DNA of 64,000 bases from the NCBI RefSeq assembly GCF_003182095.1, contig NZ_QGTJ01000007.1, positions 62,001 to 126,000 on the forward strand, read 5' to 3'. How positions within the stretch are numbered: the stretch's first letter is position 1; each line of letters begins with the position of its first letter. The notes below the pieces were generated by a model, which made no database searches, was not told where the DNA came from, and worked only from the letters and a program-made list of their open reading frames with translations. This document shows, piece after piece, positions 35,408 to 44,016 of this stretch. The DNA is from Plasticicumulans acidivorans. GTDB lineage: Bacteria; Pseudomonadota; Gammaproteobacteria; Competibacterales; Competibacteraceae. The position numbers and the translations under genes were made by a program.

Positions 35408-35552
35408 CGCCGAGCCGCCGGCACTCGTCCTCCCAGCGGGCGAGGGCCGTGCGCCAGTAATCGAAAATGCAGGGGCGGCAGCCGCGCTGGCAGCACTGCA
35501 GCGGATGTGGCTTCTGCGGCCTGGGCGGCAGTTCAGTCGGTGTGAGCGTCAT
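35313..35552 (-). CDS. Small Cys-rich oxidoreductase-like protein
   Basis: The 79-residue product begins PTELPPRPQKPHPLQCCQRGCRPCIFDYW, matching the oxidoreductase-like N-terminal domain (PF09791 type), whose CC-x3-C-x2-C cluster probably binds metal. The family function is unknown. ATG 35552 gives this arrangement. The last 30 codons run antisense into the rhodanese gene, a 95-bp convergent overlap, and that tail has no resemblance to the family; the true stop is nonetheless the first in frame. Confidence 0.65.
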   Translation of the reverse strand: MTLTPTELPPRPQKPHPLQCCQRGCRPCIFDYWRTALARWEDECRRLGVTPPAVPAADCSAAACSTASAPADSPCRRSR

Positions 35553-35602
35553 GATGGCTTCCCGGTTGACGACGTCGATATGACGGGTATTCTGCCGCCT
35601 CC

Positions 35603-35715
35603 CATTGGGGAGTAGCCGCCCTCGACCAAACATGAGGGGCCTGCGCCAACAGACTTGAGCGTTCGCTCATGGTGCAGGCAGTCCAGCTCCGGACCTGGCG
35701 AGACCTTTGGCATCG
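35603..35715 (+). ncRNA. yybP-ykoY manganese riboswitch
   Basis: The leader has the two hallmark internal-loop strands of the Mn2+ aptamer: GGGGAGTAGCC (35607-35617) and GCGAGACCTTTGGC (35698-35711), with GCGCCAACA between them. It precedes a GDT1-family Mn exporter, its usual target. Aptamer edges are approximate. Mn2+ binding normally turns expression on. Confidence 0.88.
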
Positions 35716-35729
35716 GGGCCACGCAGCCG

Positions 35730-35773
35730 GTCGGGCGGGTGGCGCCATGCCATCGGCCTGCCCGCCGCCCGAC
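35730..35773 (+). promoter_or_regulatory. Expression-platform hairpin of the Mn riboswitch
   Basis: GTCGGGCGG (35730-35738) pairs with CCGCCCGAC (35765-35773) just before the start codon at 35787. With no T tract it more likely controls ribosome access than termination. Confidence 0.55.
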
Positions 35774-35786
35774 CCCGGATGCACCC

Positions 35787-36356
35787 ATGGAAGCCCTGCT
35801 GGTATCCACCTTTGCCGTCGCCATCGCCGAGATCGGCGACAAGACGCAGCTGCTCGCGCTGATCCTCGCCGCCCGTTTCCGCCGCCCCTGGCCGATCGTC
35901 GCCGGCATCTTCGTGGCGACGATCGCCAATCACGCCGTCGCCGGCGCCGTCGGCAGCTGGGTCGCCGAACAGATCGGCGAGGACTGGCTGCGTCGCGTGC
36001 TCGGCATCTCCTTCCTTGCCGTCGCCGCCTGGACGCTGGTGCCCGATAAAATGGACGATGCCGAGGCCGAGCCGAAGACTCACTACGGTGCCTTCATTGC
36101 CACGGTGGTGGCTTTCTTCCTCGCCGAGATCGGCGACAAGACCCAGATCGCCACCGTCGCGCTGGCCGCGCGTTTCGATTCACTGCTGGCTGTGGTTACC
36201 GGCACCACCCTCGGCATGATGCTCGCCAACGTACCGGCCGTGTTCATCGGCAACCGCCTCGGCAACAGCGCCTTCGCCCTGGGCTGGGTGCGTTATGTGG
36301 CGGCGGCGCTGTTTGCCGTGCTGGGCATCGTGGCGCTGTTCGACGTCCGCTTCTGA
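35787..36356 (+). CDS. GDT1/TMEM165-family manganese exporter
   Basis: The 189-residue inner-membrane protein has six hydrophobic segments and two copies of the family motif EIGDKTQ: EIGDKTQLLAL near residue 12 and EIGDKTQIATV near 117, in inverted halves. Relatives export Mn2+ (or exchange Ca2+/Mn2+ for H+). The yybP-ykoY riboswitch directly upstream supports Mn2+ as substrate. ATG 35787 follows the riboswitch platform; the longer open frame would translate the riboswitch and is rejected. Confidence 0.95.
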   Translation: MEALLVSTFAVAIAEIGDKTQLLALILAARFRRPWPIVAGIFVATIANHAVAGAVGSWVAEQIGEDWLRRVLGISFLAVAAWTLVPDKMDDAEAEPKTHYGAFIATVVAFFLAEIGDKTQIATVALAARFDSLLAVVTGTTLGMMLANVPAVFIGNRLGNSAFALGWVRYVAAALFAVLGIVALFDVRF

Positions 36357-36474
36357 TGCCGTCGGCACACGCCGTGCTGGCCGTGCCGCGCATCTGCTGG
36401 CATGTTCGTGACGGGGCTGCATGACGCTACGCCGCTCGGCCCCCCTGCTTTCCGCCGTGACTGGAGTCCCGCTG

Positions 36475-37092
36475 ATGATGCGTTTGCGTTACTCGCCCAC
36501 GTCCCCGTTTGTCCGCAAGGTCAGCGTCTGTGCGCTCGAACTCGAACTCGACACGCTGATCGAGCGCATCCCGACCAACCCCTGGGACCCGGCCTCCGAC
36601 ATCGCCGTCGACAATCCGCTCGGCCGCGTGCCGGCGCTGACGCTCGATGACGGCACGCTGCTTTACGACAGTCCGGTGATCTGCGAATACCTCGACTCCC
36701 TGGCCGGCTCGGGGCGCCTGTTCCCGGTGGCCAGTGTGGCGCGCTGGACGGCGCTGCGCCGACAGGCGCTGGCCGACGGGCTGCTCGACACCGCGATCAC
36801 CGTGTTCATTGAGCAGGTCCGCCGGCCGCAGGGCTTGCGCTGGGCCGATTGGGTCGAATTCCAGCAGACGGCGGTGACGCGCACGCTGGATGCGCTGGAA
36901 GGCGAGGCGGAGCTGCTGGAAATCGGTGCGCCGACGATCGGTGAGATCGCGATCGCCTGTGCACTCGACTGGCTGGTGTTTCGCGGCGTGCGCCCGGACT
37001 GGCGCGAACAGCGCCCGCGGCTCGCCGCCTGGCATGGCGAAATCTGTCAGCGCCCGGCCTTCGTCGTGACCGTGCCGCGCGAACCCAGCTGA
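36475..37092 (+). CDS. Glutathione S-transferase family protein
   Basis: The 205-residue protein has a thioredoxin-fold N-domain (MRLRYSPTSPFVRKVSVCALE, then NPLGRVPALTLDDGTLLYDSPVICEYLD with the SNAIL-like DSPVI glutathione contact). An all-helical C-domain follows, ending in TIGEIAIACALDWLVFR. Ser in SPTSP is the likely catalytic residue of this bacterial class. The substrate is unknown. ATG 36475 or 36478 can start; GGAG lies 9 nt before the first. Confidence 0.92.
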   Translation: MMRLRYSPTSPFVRKVSVCALELELDTLIERIPTNPWDPASDIAVDNPLGRVPALTLDDGTLLYDSPVICEYLDSLAGSGRLFPVASVARWTALRRQALADGLLDTAITVFIEQVRRPQGLRWADWVEFQQTAVTRTLDALEGEAELLEIGAPTIGEIAIACALDWLVFRGVRPDWREQRPRLAAWHGEICQRPAFVVTVPREPS

Positions 37093-37115
37093 GCGCATCA
37101 GGGACGCTAGCCACC

Positions 37116-38288
37116 ATGCAGGCCGACAGCATCGTCTTCGCCGTCTTCGTCATTTTCAGTGGTGCGGCCGTGCTGGCGGCGGCGGCGCTGTTCGCGCGGC
37201 AATCGTTGCTGATCGCCTATATCGTGCTCGGCGGCCTGTGCGGCCCGGCCGGCTTCGACGTCGTGCCGGAACCGGCGGTGATCCAGCAGATCGGCCATGT
37301 CGGCATCATCTTTCTGCTTTATCTGCTTGGCCTGAACCTGCATCCGCAGAAGCTCATCCCGATGCTGCGGCAGGCGACCTGGGTGACGCTGGCGAGCTCG
37401 GCTGCCTTTGCCGCGGTCTCGGCGCCGATTGCCTGGCTGTTCGGCTACCGCTTTGCCGAAGGACTGGTGGTCGGTGCGGTGATGATGTTCTCCAGCACGA
37501 TCATCGGCCTGAAGCTGCTGCCGACGACGGCGCTGCACCAGCGGCACATGGGCGAGGTGATGATTTCGGTGCTGCTGCTGCAGGACGTGCTGGCCATTTT
37601 CATCCTGCTGCTGCTGCAGGGCGCCGGCGAGGCCGGTGGCACCGACTGGTGGGCCATGTTGATGCGTCTGCTGGCGCTGCCGCTGCTGTTCGGCTTTGCC
37701 GTGCTGATGGAGCGCCAGGTGCTGATGCGGCTGATCGCGCGCTTTGACGTGATCCAGGAATACATCTTCCTGACGGCGATCGGCTGGTGCCTGGGCATGG
37801 CCGAACTGGCCCACGCGACGGGTTTGTCCTACGAGATCGGCGCGTTCATCGCCGGCGTGGCGCTGGCGGCGAGCCCGATCGCAGCATTCATCGCTGAGAG
37901 CCTGAAACCGTTGCGTGACTTCTTCGTCATCATGTTCTTCTTTTCGGTCGGTGCGAGTTTCGAGCTGGGGGCGCTGGGCGGGGTGATCGTGCCGGCAGCG
38001 GTACTGGCGGCGGCGATGCTGTGGTTCAAGCCACGGGTGTTCCGCTACCTGCTGATCAACACCGGCGAAAAGCCGCGGCTGGCGCTGGAGATCGGGGCCC
38101 GGCTCGGCCAGGTCAGCGAGTTCTCGCTGCTGATCGCGGTGCTGGCGCTGCAGGCCGGCGTCATCGGCGCTCAGGCCTCGTACCTGATCCAGGCAGCGAC
38201 GCTGCTGACCTTCGTCGCTTCCTCGTACCTGGTGGTGCGCCGCTTCCCGACACCGATGGCACTCAACGAGCGTCTGCGCCGCGACTGA
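37116..38288 (+). CDS. CPA2-family cation:proton antiporter (KefB/RosB-like membrane part)
   Basis: The 390-residue protein is almost all membrane helices (about 11-12) and fits the Na+/H+ exchanger-like CPA2 fold: SLLIAYIVLGGLCGPAGFDVVPEP, GIIFLLYLLGLNLHP, MMFSSTIIGLKLLP, LLLQDVLAIFILLLLQGAGEAGG and SYEIGAFIAGVALAASP. It lacks the cytosolic TrkA-N domain of KefB/C, so it is a short form. K+ or Na+ efflux is the expected role. It starts 23 bp after the GST gene, a pairing reminiscent of glutathione-gated Kef systems but not proof of one. Confidence 0.92.
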   Translation: MQADSIVFAVFVIFSGAAVLAAAALFARQSLLIAYIVLGGLCGPAGFDVVPEPAVIQQIGHVGIIFLLYLLGLNLHPQKLIPMLRQATWVTLASSAAFAAVSAPIAWLFGYRFAEGLVVGAVMMFSSTIIGLKLLPTTALHQRHMGEVMISVLLLQDVLAIFILLLLQGAGEAGGTDWWAMLMRLLALPLLFGFAVLMERQVLMRLIARFDVIQEYIFLTAIGWCLGMAELAHATGLSYEIGAFIAGVALAASPIAAFIAESLKPLRDFFVIMFFFSVGASFELGALGGVIVPAAVLAAAMLWFKPRVFRYLLINTGEKPRLALEIGARLGQVSEFSLLIAVLALQAGVIGAQASYLIQAATLLTFVASSYLVVRRFPTPMALNERLRRD

Positions 38289-38296
38289 CGCCGCGC

Positions 38297-38647
38297 TCAG
38301 TCCATCGCCGCCTTGAGGGCTTCGCGGGTGGCCTTGGCGCAGGCGGCGAAGCGCATCAGCGCCGGGACGGCACCGCCGAGCTCGTCTTCGCGGCCCATCT
38401 GCTCCAGTTCGAAGGCGATTGCCGACAGGCGCTTGGCGCCGACGCTGGCGCTTGCCGACTTGAGCTTGTGAGCGATCTTGCGCAGCTCCTCGGCATCGCC
38501 GCCCATGCAGCGCTGTTCGAGGATTCGCGAGTCGGCGTCGAGATCATTCAGGTAGGTGCGCAGCAGTTCGGCGAAGCCGTCTTCGAGCAGCTCGCGCAGC
38601 TCGTTCAGCGTGATTTCGTCGACGATAGGTGGCAGTTCATTGCTCAT
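38297..38647 (-). CDS. Stand-alone Hpt-domain phosphotransfer protein
   Basis: The 116-residue protein is a single Hpt four-helix domain with the phospho-accepting His in RKIAHKLKSASASVGA. LLRTYLNDLDADSRILEQRC and LSAIAFELEQMGRE form the flanking helices. It would relay phosphate between a hybrid histidine kinase and a response regulator; none is adjacent. It converges with the antiporter and is divergent from the CYTH gene. Confidence 0.92.
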   Translation of the reverse strand: MSNELPPIVDEITLNELRELLEDGFAELLRTYLNDLDADSRILEQRCMGGDAEELRKIAHKLKSASASVGAKRLSAIAFELEQMGREDELGGAVPALMRFAACAKATREALKAAMD

Positions 38648-38759
38648 GCGGCAAACGTCCTGTCCTCTGAGCCTTTCGCGGCTGGATTTATCAGGATATA
38701 CGAGGCTGCGAACGATCCACTACCATCGCAGCCCCACTCGATCCGGCTGCGGAGGCCGT

Positions 38760-39224
38760 ATGGCGACGGAAGTCGAGCACAAATTCCTGGTCATCAGCGA
38801 AGCCTGGCGCGCGGCCGTCGAGCGCAGCGTGCGCATGTCGCAGGGCTATCTGGTCAGCGACGAGGTGCGTTCGGTGCGGGTGCGCCTGGAGGGTGACGAG
38901 GCACGGCTGAACATCAAGAGCTCCGGCATCGGCACTTCGCGCGCCGAATACGAGTATCCGATCCCGCTCGCCGACGCCGAGGAACTGCTGGCCACGCTGT
39001 GCGGCACCAAGGTCGAAAAGACGCGCTACTACGTGCCGTTCGCCGATCATCTCTGGGAGATCGACGTGTTCGAGGGCGACAACGCCGGGCTGGTGGTCGC
39101 CGAGGTCGAGCTGGCCTATGAGGGCGAGCCCTTCGCGCGCCCGGACTGGGCCGGCGAGGAGGTTTCGCTCGACGTGCGCTACTACAACACCCAGCTCGCG
39201 CTGCATCCGTACCGTTCGTGGTGA
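38760..39224 (+). CDS. CYTH-domain protein (triphosphate tunnel metalloenzyme)
   Basis: The 154-residue protein starts MATEVEHKFLV, the ExExK metal-binding signature of CYTH proteins. It keeps alternating charged beta-strands (VRSVRVRLEGDEARLNIKS, EYEYPIPLADAEELL, KTRYYVPFADHLWEIDVFEGDNAGLVVAEVEL) that line the tunnel. Relatives hydrolyse inorganic triphosphate or related compounds. It overlaps the next gene by 7 nt. GGAGG lies about 5-9 nt before ATG 38760. Confidence 0.93.
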   Translation: MATEVEHKFLVISEAWRAAVERSVRMSQGYLVSDEVRSVRVRLEGDEARLNIKSSGIGTSRAEYEYPIPLADAEELLATLCGTKVEKTRYYVPFADHLWEIDVFEGDNAGLVVAEVELAYEGEPFARPDWAGEEVSLDVRYYNTQLALHPYRSW

Positions 39225-39703
39225 CGCGCCTGCAGGTCAGCATCGGCGGGCAGTGGCTGCGCCTGCTGGCGCCTGATGGCCGTACTGAAGCCGAGTACCG
39301 CGTGTCGACGGCCGCCGCCGGTGCCGGCGAGCAGAAGGGCAGCGGCTGCACGCCGCGCGGCCGTCACCGCATCCGCGCCAAGATCGGCGCTGGCCAGCCG
39401 CTCGGCGCGGTGTTTCGCGCGCGCCGGCCGACCGGCGAGGTCTGGACGCCGGCCTATGCCGCGGCGCATCCGGGGCGCGACTGGATTCTCACCCGCATTC
39501 TCTGGCTCGGCGGTCTGCAGGCGCATTTCAATCGTTACGGCGACTGCGACAGTGCCTGGCGCTACATCTATATCCACGGCACGCCGGATACCGAGCCGAT
39601 GGGCGTGCCGCGCTCGCACGGTTGCATCCGCATGCGCAACAACGAGCTGGTCGAGCTGTTCGAGCGCGTCCGGGTCGGCGATGAGGTCCTGATCGAAGCA
39701 TGA
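39218..39703 (+). CDS. L,D-transpeptidase (YkuD family)
   Basis: The 161-residue protein has the YkuD catalytic motif IYIHGTPDTEPMGVPRSHG followed by CIRMRNNE, with catalytic Cys and His, and the strand LQVSIGGQWLRLL at the N-terminus. No signal peptide is visible, which is unusual for a peptidoglycan crosslinker, though this short family is often annotated without one. It starts with GTG (39218 or 39221) inside the CYTH stop region and overlaps nagZ by 4 nt (ATGA), so CYTH, this gene and nagZ are coupled. Confidence 0.9.
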   Translation: MVTRLQVSIGGQWLRLLAPDGRTEAEYRVSTAAAGAGEQKGSGCTPRGRHRIRAKIGAGQPLGAVFRARRPTGEVWTPAYAAAHPGRDWILTRILWLGGLQAHFNRYGDCDSAWRYIYIHGTPDTEPMGVPRSHGCIRMRNNELVELFERVRVGDEVLIEA

Positions 39704-40767
39704 ATACCCCAGCCAGCCCCGTATCCCTCGGTCCGGTCATGCTCGGCCTGGTCGGCCTGCAGTTGAGCGACGAGGAGCGTGAGCTGCTGCGTCATCCGCT
39801 GGTCGGCGGCGTGATCCTGTTCACGCGCAATTACCACGACCCGGCGCAGCTCAGCGCACTGTGCGCCGAGATCCACGCGCTGCGCTCGCCGCGGCTGCTG
39901 ATCGGCGTCGATCACGAGGGCGGGCGTGTGCAGCGCTTTCGCGAGGGCTTCACCCGCCTGCCGGCCGTGCGCGCGCTCGGTGAGCTGTACGACCGCGAGC
40001 CGATGCGTGCCAAGCAGCTGGCGCGCGTCAGCGGCTGGCTGATGGCCGCCGAGCTGCGGGCCTGCGGCGTCGATTTCAGTTTCGCACCGGTGCTCGATGT
40101 CGACGTCGGCCGCAGTCAGGTGATCGGCGATCGCGCCTTCCATTCACGGCCCGAAGCCGTCGCCGAGCTGGCCCAGGCCTACATGAGCGGCATGCAGAAG
40201 GCCGGCATGGAGGCGGTCGGCAAGCATTTTCCCGGGCATGGCCATGTCAGTGCCGATTCACACCACGAGCTGCCGGTCGACCCGCGGCCGTTCGCCGACA
40301 TCGCCGCCTATGACCTCATCGCCTTCGAGCGCATGTGTCATTACGGCCTGGCCGCGGTGATGCCGGCGCACGTGCTCTATCCGCAGGTCGATACGCGGCC
40401 GGCCGGCTTCTCGCCGGTGTGGCTGCGGCAGATCCTGCGCGGGCAGCTGGGCTTTCAGGGCGTGATCTTCAGCGACGATCTGGACATGGCCGCCGCCGGC
40501 TTTGCCGGCGGGCCGGCCGAGCGGGCGCGGGCCGCGCTGGCCGCCGGTTGCGACATGGTGCTGGCCTGTAACGATCGGGCCGCCGCCCGGCAGATCCTGC
40601 GCGGGCTCGACGATCCGGCACAGCCCGCCACGCATCTGCGCCTGGTGCGCCTGCACGGCCGCGGCCACATCGATTACCGCGCGCTGCACGCCACCGAAGC
40701 CTGGCGGCGCGCCGTGAGCCTGGTCAGTGATCCGGCCGCGCACGCCCTCGATGATATGGACATCTGA
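39700..40767 (+). CDS. nagZ: Beta-N-acetylhexosaminidase NagZ
   Basis: NagZ removes N-acetylglucosamine from anhydromuropeptides in the cytoplasm during cell-wall recycling. The 355-residue GH3 protein has the hallmark KHFPGHGHVSADSHHELP loop with the catalytic His, plus LIGVDHEGGRVQRFREGFT and the nucleophile Asp in GVIFSDDLDMAAAGFAGG. It overlaps the L,D-transpeptidase by ATGA, coupling two peptidoglycan enzymes. In Pseudomonas nagZ is also next to the methylthioinosine phosphorylase gene found at 41867. Confidence 0.97.
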   Translation: MNTPASPVSLGPVMLGLVGLQLSDEERELLRHPLVGGVILFTRNYHDPAQLSALCAEIHALRSPRLLIGVDHEGGRVQRFREGFTRLPAVRALGELYDREPMRAKQLARVSGWLMAAELRACGVDFSFAPVLDVDVGRSQVIGDRAFHSRPEAVAELAQAYMSGMQKAGMEAVGKHFPGHGHVSADSHHELPVDPRPFADIAAYDLIAFERMCHYGLAAVMPAHVLYPQVDTRPAGFSPVWLRQILRGQLGFQGVIFSDDLDMAAAGFAGGPAERARAALAAGCDMVLACNDRAAARQILRGLDDPAQPATHLRLVRLHGRGHIDYRALHATEAWRRAVSLVSDPAAHALDDMDI

Positions 40768-40815
40768 GCGCACGCTGGACTGACCGGGCGGGTGGTCTCG
40801 TCCGGGAGGGCTCCC

Positions 40816-40821
40816 TATAAT
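40816..40821 (+). promoter_or_regulatory. Consensus -10 box upstream of the DsrE-family gene
   Basis: A perfect TATAAT stands 42 bp before the start codon in otherwise GC-rich DNA. No good -35 is visible 17 bp upstream. Confidence 0.5.
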
Positions 40822-40862
40822 CGCGCGCTCGCTTTGCTAGCTGCCGCCGTGCGGAGATCGTA

Positions 40863-41225
40863 ATGTCAGACAAGCTGTTGTTTATATTGACGAATGCAGA
40901 TCCGAGCGATGCCGCCGTGCTGAATGCGGTGTTTGCTCAGGCGGCGGTGGCCGCGGCGATGGAATACGACGTCGAGATGGTGCTGACCGGGCGCAGCGGC
41001 GCGCTGGCGCAGCGCGCCTTCGCCAATGAGGTCAGCGTCGGCAAAGGCCGTTCGGCCTACGATCTGCTGCGCGATGCCGCCGAAGCCGGCGTCAAGTTCA
41101 AGATCTGCACGCAGACGCAGGAGCGGCTCACCGGCGAGATGATCCCCGAGATCGCCGAAGTCGTCGGCGGTGCCTACATCATCAGCGAGGCGATGGACGA
41201 CGACACCGTCACCTTCACCTACTGA
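40863..41225 (+). CDS. DsrE/DsrF-like family protein
   Basis: The 120-residue protein has the DsrE fold pattern: KLLFILTNADPSDAAVLNAVFAQAAVAAAMEYDVEMVL, then KFKICTQTQERLTGEMIPEIAEVVGGAYIISEAM. A single Cys (KICTQT) occupies the position used for sulfur relay in some relatives. No dsr or sulfur-oxidation genes are adjacent, so a sulfurtransferase role is only a family-based possibility. It follows nagZ and precedes the phosphoribosyltransferase by 16 bp. Confidence 0.88.
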   Translation: MSDKLLFILTNADPSDAAVLNAVFAQAAVAAAMEYDVEMVLTGRSGALAQRAFANEVSVGKGRSAYDLLRDAAEAGVKFKICTQTQERLTGEMIPEIAEVVGGAYIISEAMDDDTVTFTY

Positions 41226-41241
41226 AGCCGGGAGTACAGCC

Positions 41242-41793
41242 ATGTCGCAACAGCCGCAGGATATCCGCGCGGTGCGCGCGAGCGCCGAGGAGCTGGTCTC
41301 CCCGCAGCAGATCGAGCAGGCGCTGCAGCGGCTCGCCGCCGCCATCGACGCACGGCTCGGCGCACGCGATCCCGTGGTGCTTGTGGTGCTCAACGGCGGC
41401 ATCGTGCCGGCCGGGCTGCTGCTGCCGAAGCTCGATTTCCCGCTGCAGATCGGCTACCTGCACGCCACCCGCTATCGTGGCGAAACCCACGGCGGCAGCC
41501 TGCAGTGGATCGTGCGGCCGAGCCTGCCGGTGCAGGGGCGCAGCGTGCTGGTCATCGACGACATTTTCGACGAGGGCTACACGCTGAAGGCCATCGTCGA
41601 GGAGCTGCGCGGCGAGGGCGCCGCCGAGGTGCTGAGCGCGGTGCTGGTCGACAAGGTGCACGCCCGCAAGGTGCCGGGCTTCGAGGTCGATTTCGTCGGT
41701 GTCGAGGTGGCCGACCGCTATGTCTTCGGCTGCGGCATGGATTACCACGAATACCTGCGTAACCTGCCGGGCGTATACGCTCTGCCCGAGTGA
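41242..41793 (+). CDS. Hypoxanthine-guanine phosphoribosyltransferase
   Basis: The 183-residue enzyme converts hypoxanthine or guanine plus PRPP to IMP or GMP. The PRPP-binding signature is VLVIDDIFDEGYTLKAIVEEL. VVLVVLNGGIVPAGLLLPKL and the base-contact segment VDFVGVEVADRYVFGCGMDYHEYLRNL are typical of bacterial HGPRT. ATG 41242 is preceded by GGGAG. Methylthioinosine phosphorylase, which makes hypoxanthine, is the next gene, so the pair completes a salvage step. Confidence 0.93.
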   Translation: MSQQPQDIRAVRASAEELVSPQQIEQALQRLAAAIDARLGARDPVVLVVLNGGIVPAGLLLPKLDFPLQIGYLHATRYRGETHGGSLQWIVRPSLPVQGRSVLVIDDIFDEGYTLKAIVEELRGEGAAEVLSAVLVDKVHARKVPGFEVDFVGVEVADRYVFGCGMDYHEYLRNLPGVYALPE

Positions 41794-41806
41794 AGCCCTC
41801 GGCTGA

Positions 41807-42610
<804 letters not shown>

Positions 42611-42621
42611 GGAGTCAGTCA

Positions 42622-42840
42622 ATGACGAACATACAGGTGCCGATGTGGGTCGGCCTGCTGCTGCTCGCGGTCGGCGTGATGGATCTGCTGCTGGCGCGCT
42701 CGATGGCCGCGATGCTGGCCCGCCATCCGCAGGCAGCGACCGGCAAGCTCAAACTGGTCGCCACGGTGACCCAGCTGTCGGGTGCGTTCGCGCTGGTGGT
42801 CGGCCTGGTTTTACTGCTGTTTTTCCGTGAGGGGGCTTGA
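42622..42840 (+). CDS. Small two-helix membrane protein, unknown
   Basis: The 72-residue product has two hydrophobic segments (VPMWVGLLLLAVGVMDLLLA and LSGAFALVVGLVLLLFF) joined by a basic loop containing RHPQAATGKLKL. I recognise no family. GGAG lies 8-11 nt before ATG 42622, and its TGA stop abuts the next ATG directly, so it forms a pair with the following small membrane protein and is probably co-transcribed with the phosphorylase gene. Confidence 0.7.
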   Translation: MTNIQVPMWVGLLLLAVGVMDLLLARSMAAMLARHPQAATGKLKLVATVTQLSGAFALVVGLVLLLFFREGA

Positions 42841-43089
42841 ATGAATGATCTGCAGACGACGCTCGCGTCGCTCGACTGGGCGGCGCTGGCACGCCAGGGT
42901 GGCCTGATCTGGGCCGGCGTACTGGGCACGCTGCTGGTGCTGTGGCTGTGGTCGGAGCTGATGCTGGCGCTCGGCGGCGGCCTCAAGGACGGTGCGCGGG
43001 CCACGCTGCACGCGCTGCTGCTGCTGGTGACCGTGGTGGCGGTGCCGGTGGCCGGTCTCGCCGCCTGGCACTGGCTGCCAGCACTCTGA
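42841..43089 (+). CDS. Small membrane protein, unknown (pair partner)
   Basis: The 82-residue product has two hydrophobic helices (GGLIWAGVLGTLLVLWLWSELML and ALLLLVTVVAVPVAGLAAWHWLP). It starts immediately after the preceding stop codon with no intervening base, implying translational coupling. No family recognised. A function with the preceding small membrane protein is likely but unknown. Confidence 0.68.
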   Translation: MNDLQTTLASLDWAALARQGGLIWAGVLGTLLVLWLWSELMLALGGGLKDGARATLHALLLLVTVVAVPVAGLAAWHWLPAL

Positions 43090-43098
43090 AGCGGACCG

Positions 43099-43118
43099 AC
43101 GGCCGCCGGGGCGGCCGT
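43099..43118. terminator. Hairpin between convergent small membrane gene and cysE
   Basis: ACGGCCGC / GCGGCCGT with loop CGGG lies between two converging stop codons. No T tract is present, so efficiency is uncertain. Confidence 0.5.
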
Positions 43119-43134
43119 GTCGCGGTCTTCGCGC

Positions 43135-43944
43135 TCAGCCCTCGATGTGGTGGTCCATCGAGCGGGCGGGTTCCTGGTCGCGGCAGCGGCAGACCACGCG
43201 GGCCGGTACACCGACCACGGTGCAGTGCGGCGGTACGCGGTCGAGCACGACGCTGCCGGCGCCGATCTTCGCTCCGGTGCCGATTTCGATGTTGCCGAGC
43301 ACCGTGGCATTGGCGCCGATCAGCACGCCGGCACGCACTTTCGGGTGGCGATCGCCGGTTTCCTTGCCGGTCCCGCCCAGCGTCACGCCCTGCAGTATCG
43401 AGACATTGTCTTCGATGATGGCGGTCTCACCGACCACCAGGCCGGTCGCATGATCGAGCAGGATGCCGTGGCCGATGCGTGCCGCCGGGTGAATGTCGAC
43501 TGAATAGACCTCGCTGATGCGTGCCTGCAGGAACAGCGCCAGCGCCTCGCGGCCGTGGGTCCACAGCGCGTGGGCGACGCGGTAGGCCTGGATCGCCTGA
43601 AAACCCTTGAAATACAGCAGCGGCACGGCGTAGCCGGGGCAGGCCGGATCGCGTTCGCGCACCGCGCGCAGGTCGGCGCGCACGGCATCGAGCAGCGCGG
43701 GTGCCGAGGCGATGGCTTCCTCGATGATTTCACGCACCACCATCGGCGGCACGATCGAGCCGCCGAGCTTGTTGGCCAGCGTGAAGGACAGGGCGCTGCC
43801 GAGATCACGGTGGTTGAGCAGCGTGGCGTGCAGGAAACTGGCGAGGATCGGTTCCTCGCGCGTGGTGCGGGCGGCTTCTTCACGGACCGCGTCCCACAGC
43901 GGGTCAGTGGTCGTGGCAATGTCGCGCAGGGCTTGTACGTTCAT
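43135..43944 (-). CDS. cysE: Serine O-acetyltransferase CysE
   Basis: CysE makes O-acetylserine, the first step of cysteine synthesis. The 269-residue protein has the N-terminal helical domain (LWDAVREEAARTTREEPILASFLHATLLNHRDLGSAL). The left-handed beta-helix hexapeptide region follows (HPAARIGHGILLDHATGLVVGETAIIEDNVSILQGVTLGG), and the feedback-sensing tail ends in a His-rich MDHHIEG rather than the common GDGI tail. ATG 43944 matches family length. It is divergent from a small membrane-anchored protein. Confidence 0.96.
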   Translation of the reverse strand: MNVQALRDIATTTDPLWDAVREEAARTTREEPILASFLHATLLNHRDLGSALSFTLANKLGGSIVPPMVVREIIEEAIASAPALLDAVRADLRAVRERDPACPGYAVPLLYFKGFQAIQAYRVAHALWTHGREALALFLQARISEVYSVDIHPAARIGHGILLDHATGLVVGETAIIEDNVSILQGVTLGGTGKETGDRHPKVRAGVLIGANATVLGNIEIGTGAKIGAGSVVLDRVPPHCTVVGVPARVVCRCRDQEPARSMDHHIEG

Positions 43945-44016
43945 GAATGGGGCCTCGGTGGGGGCGGCGCGTGGCCGGGCCTGGAATGCTGGTCCGTTTT
44001 GCACGGAGATACGCAG

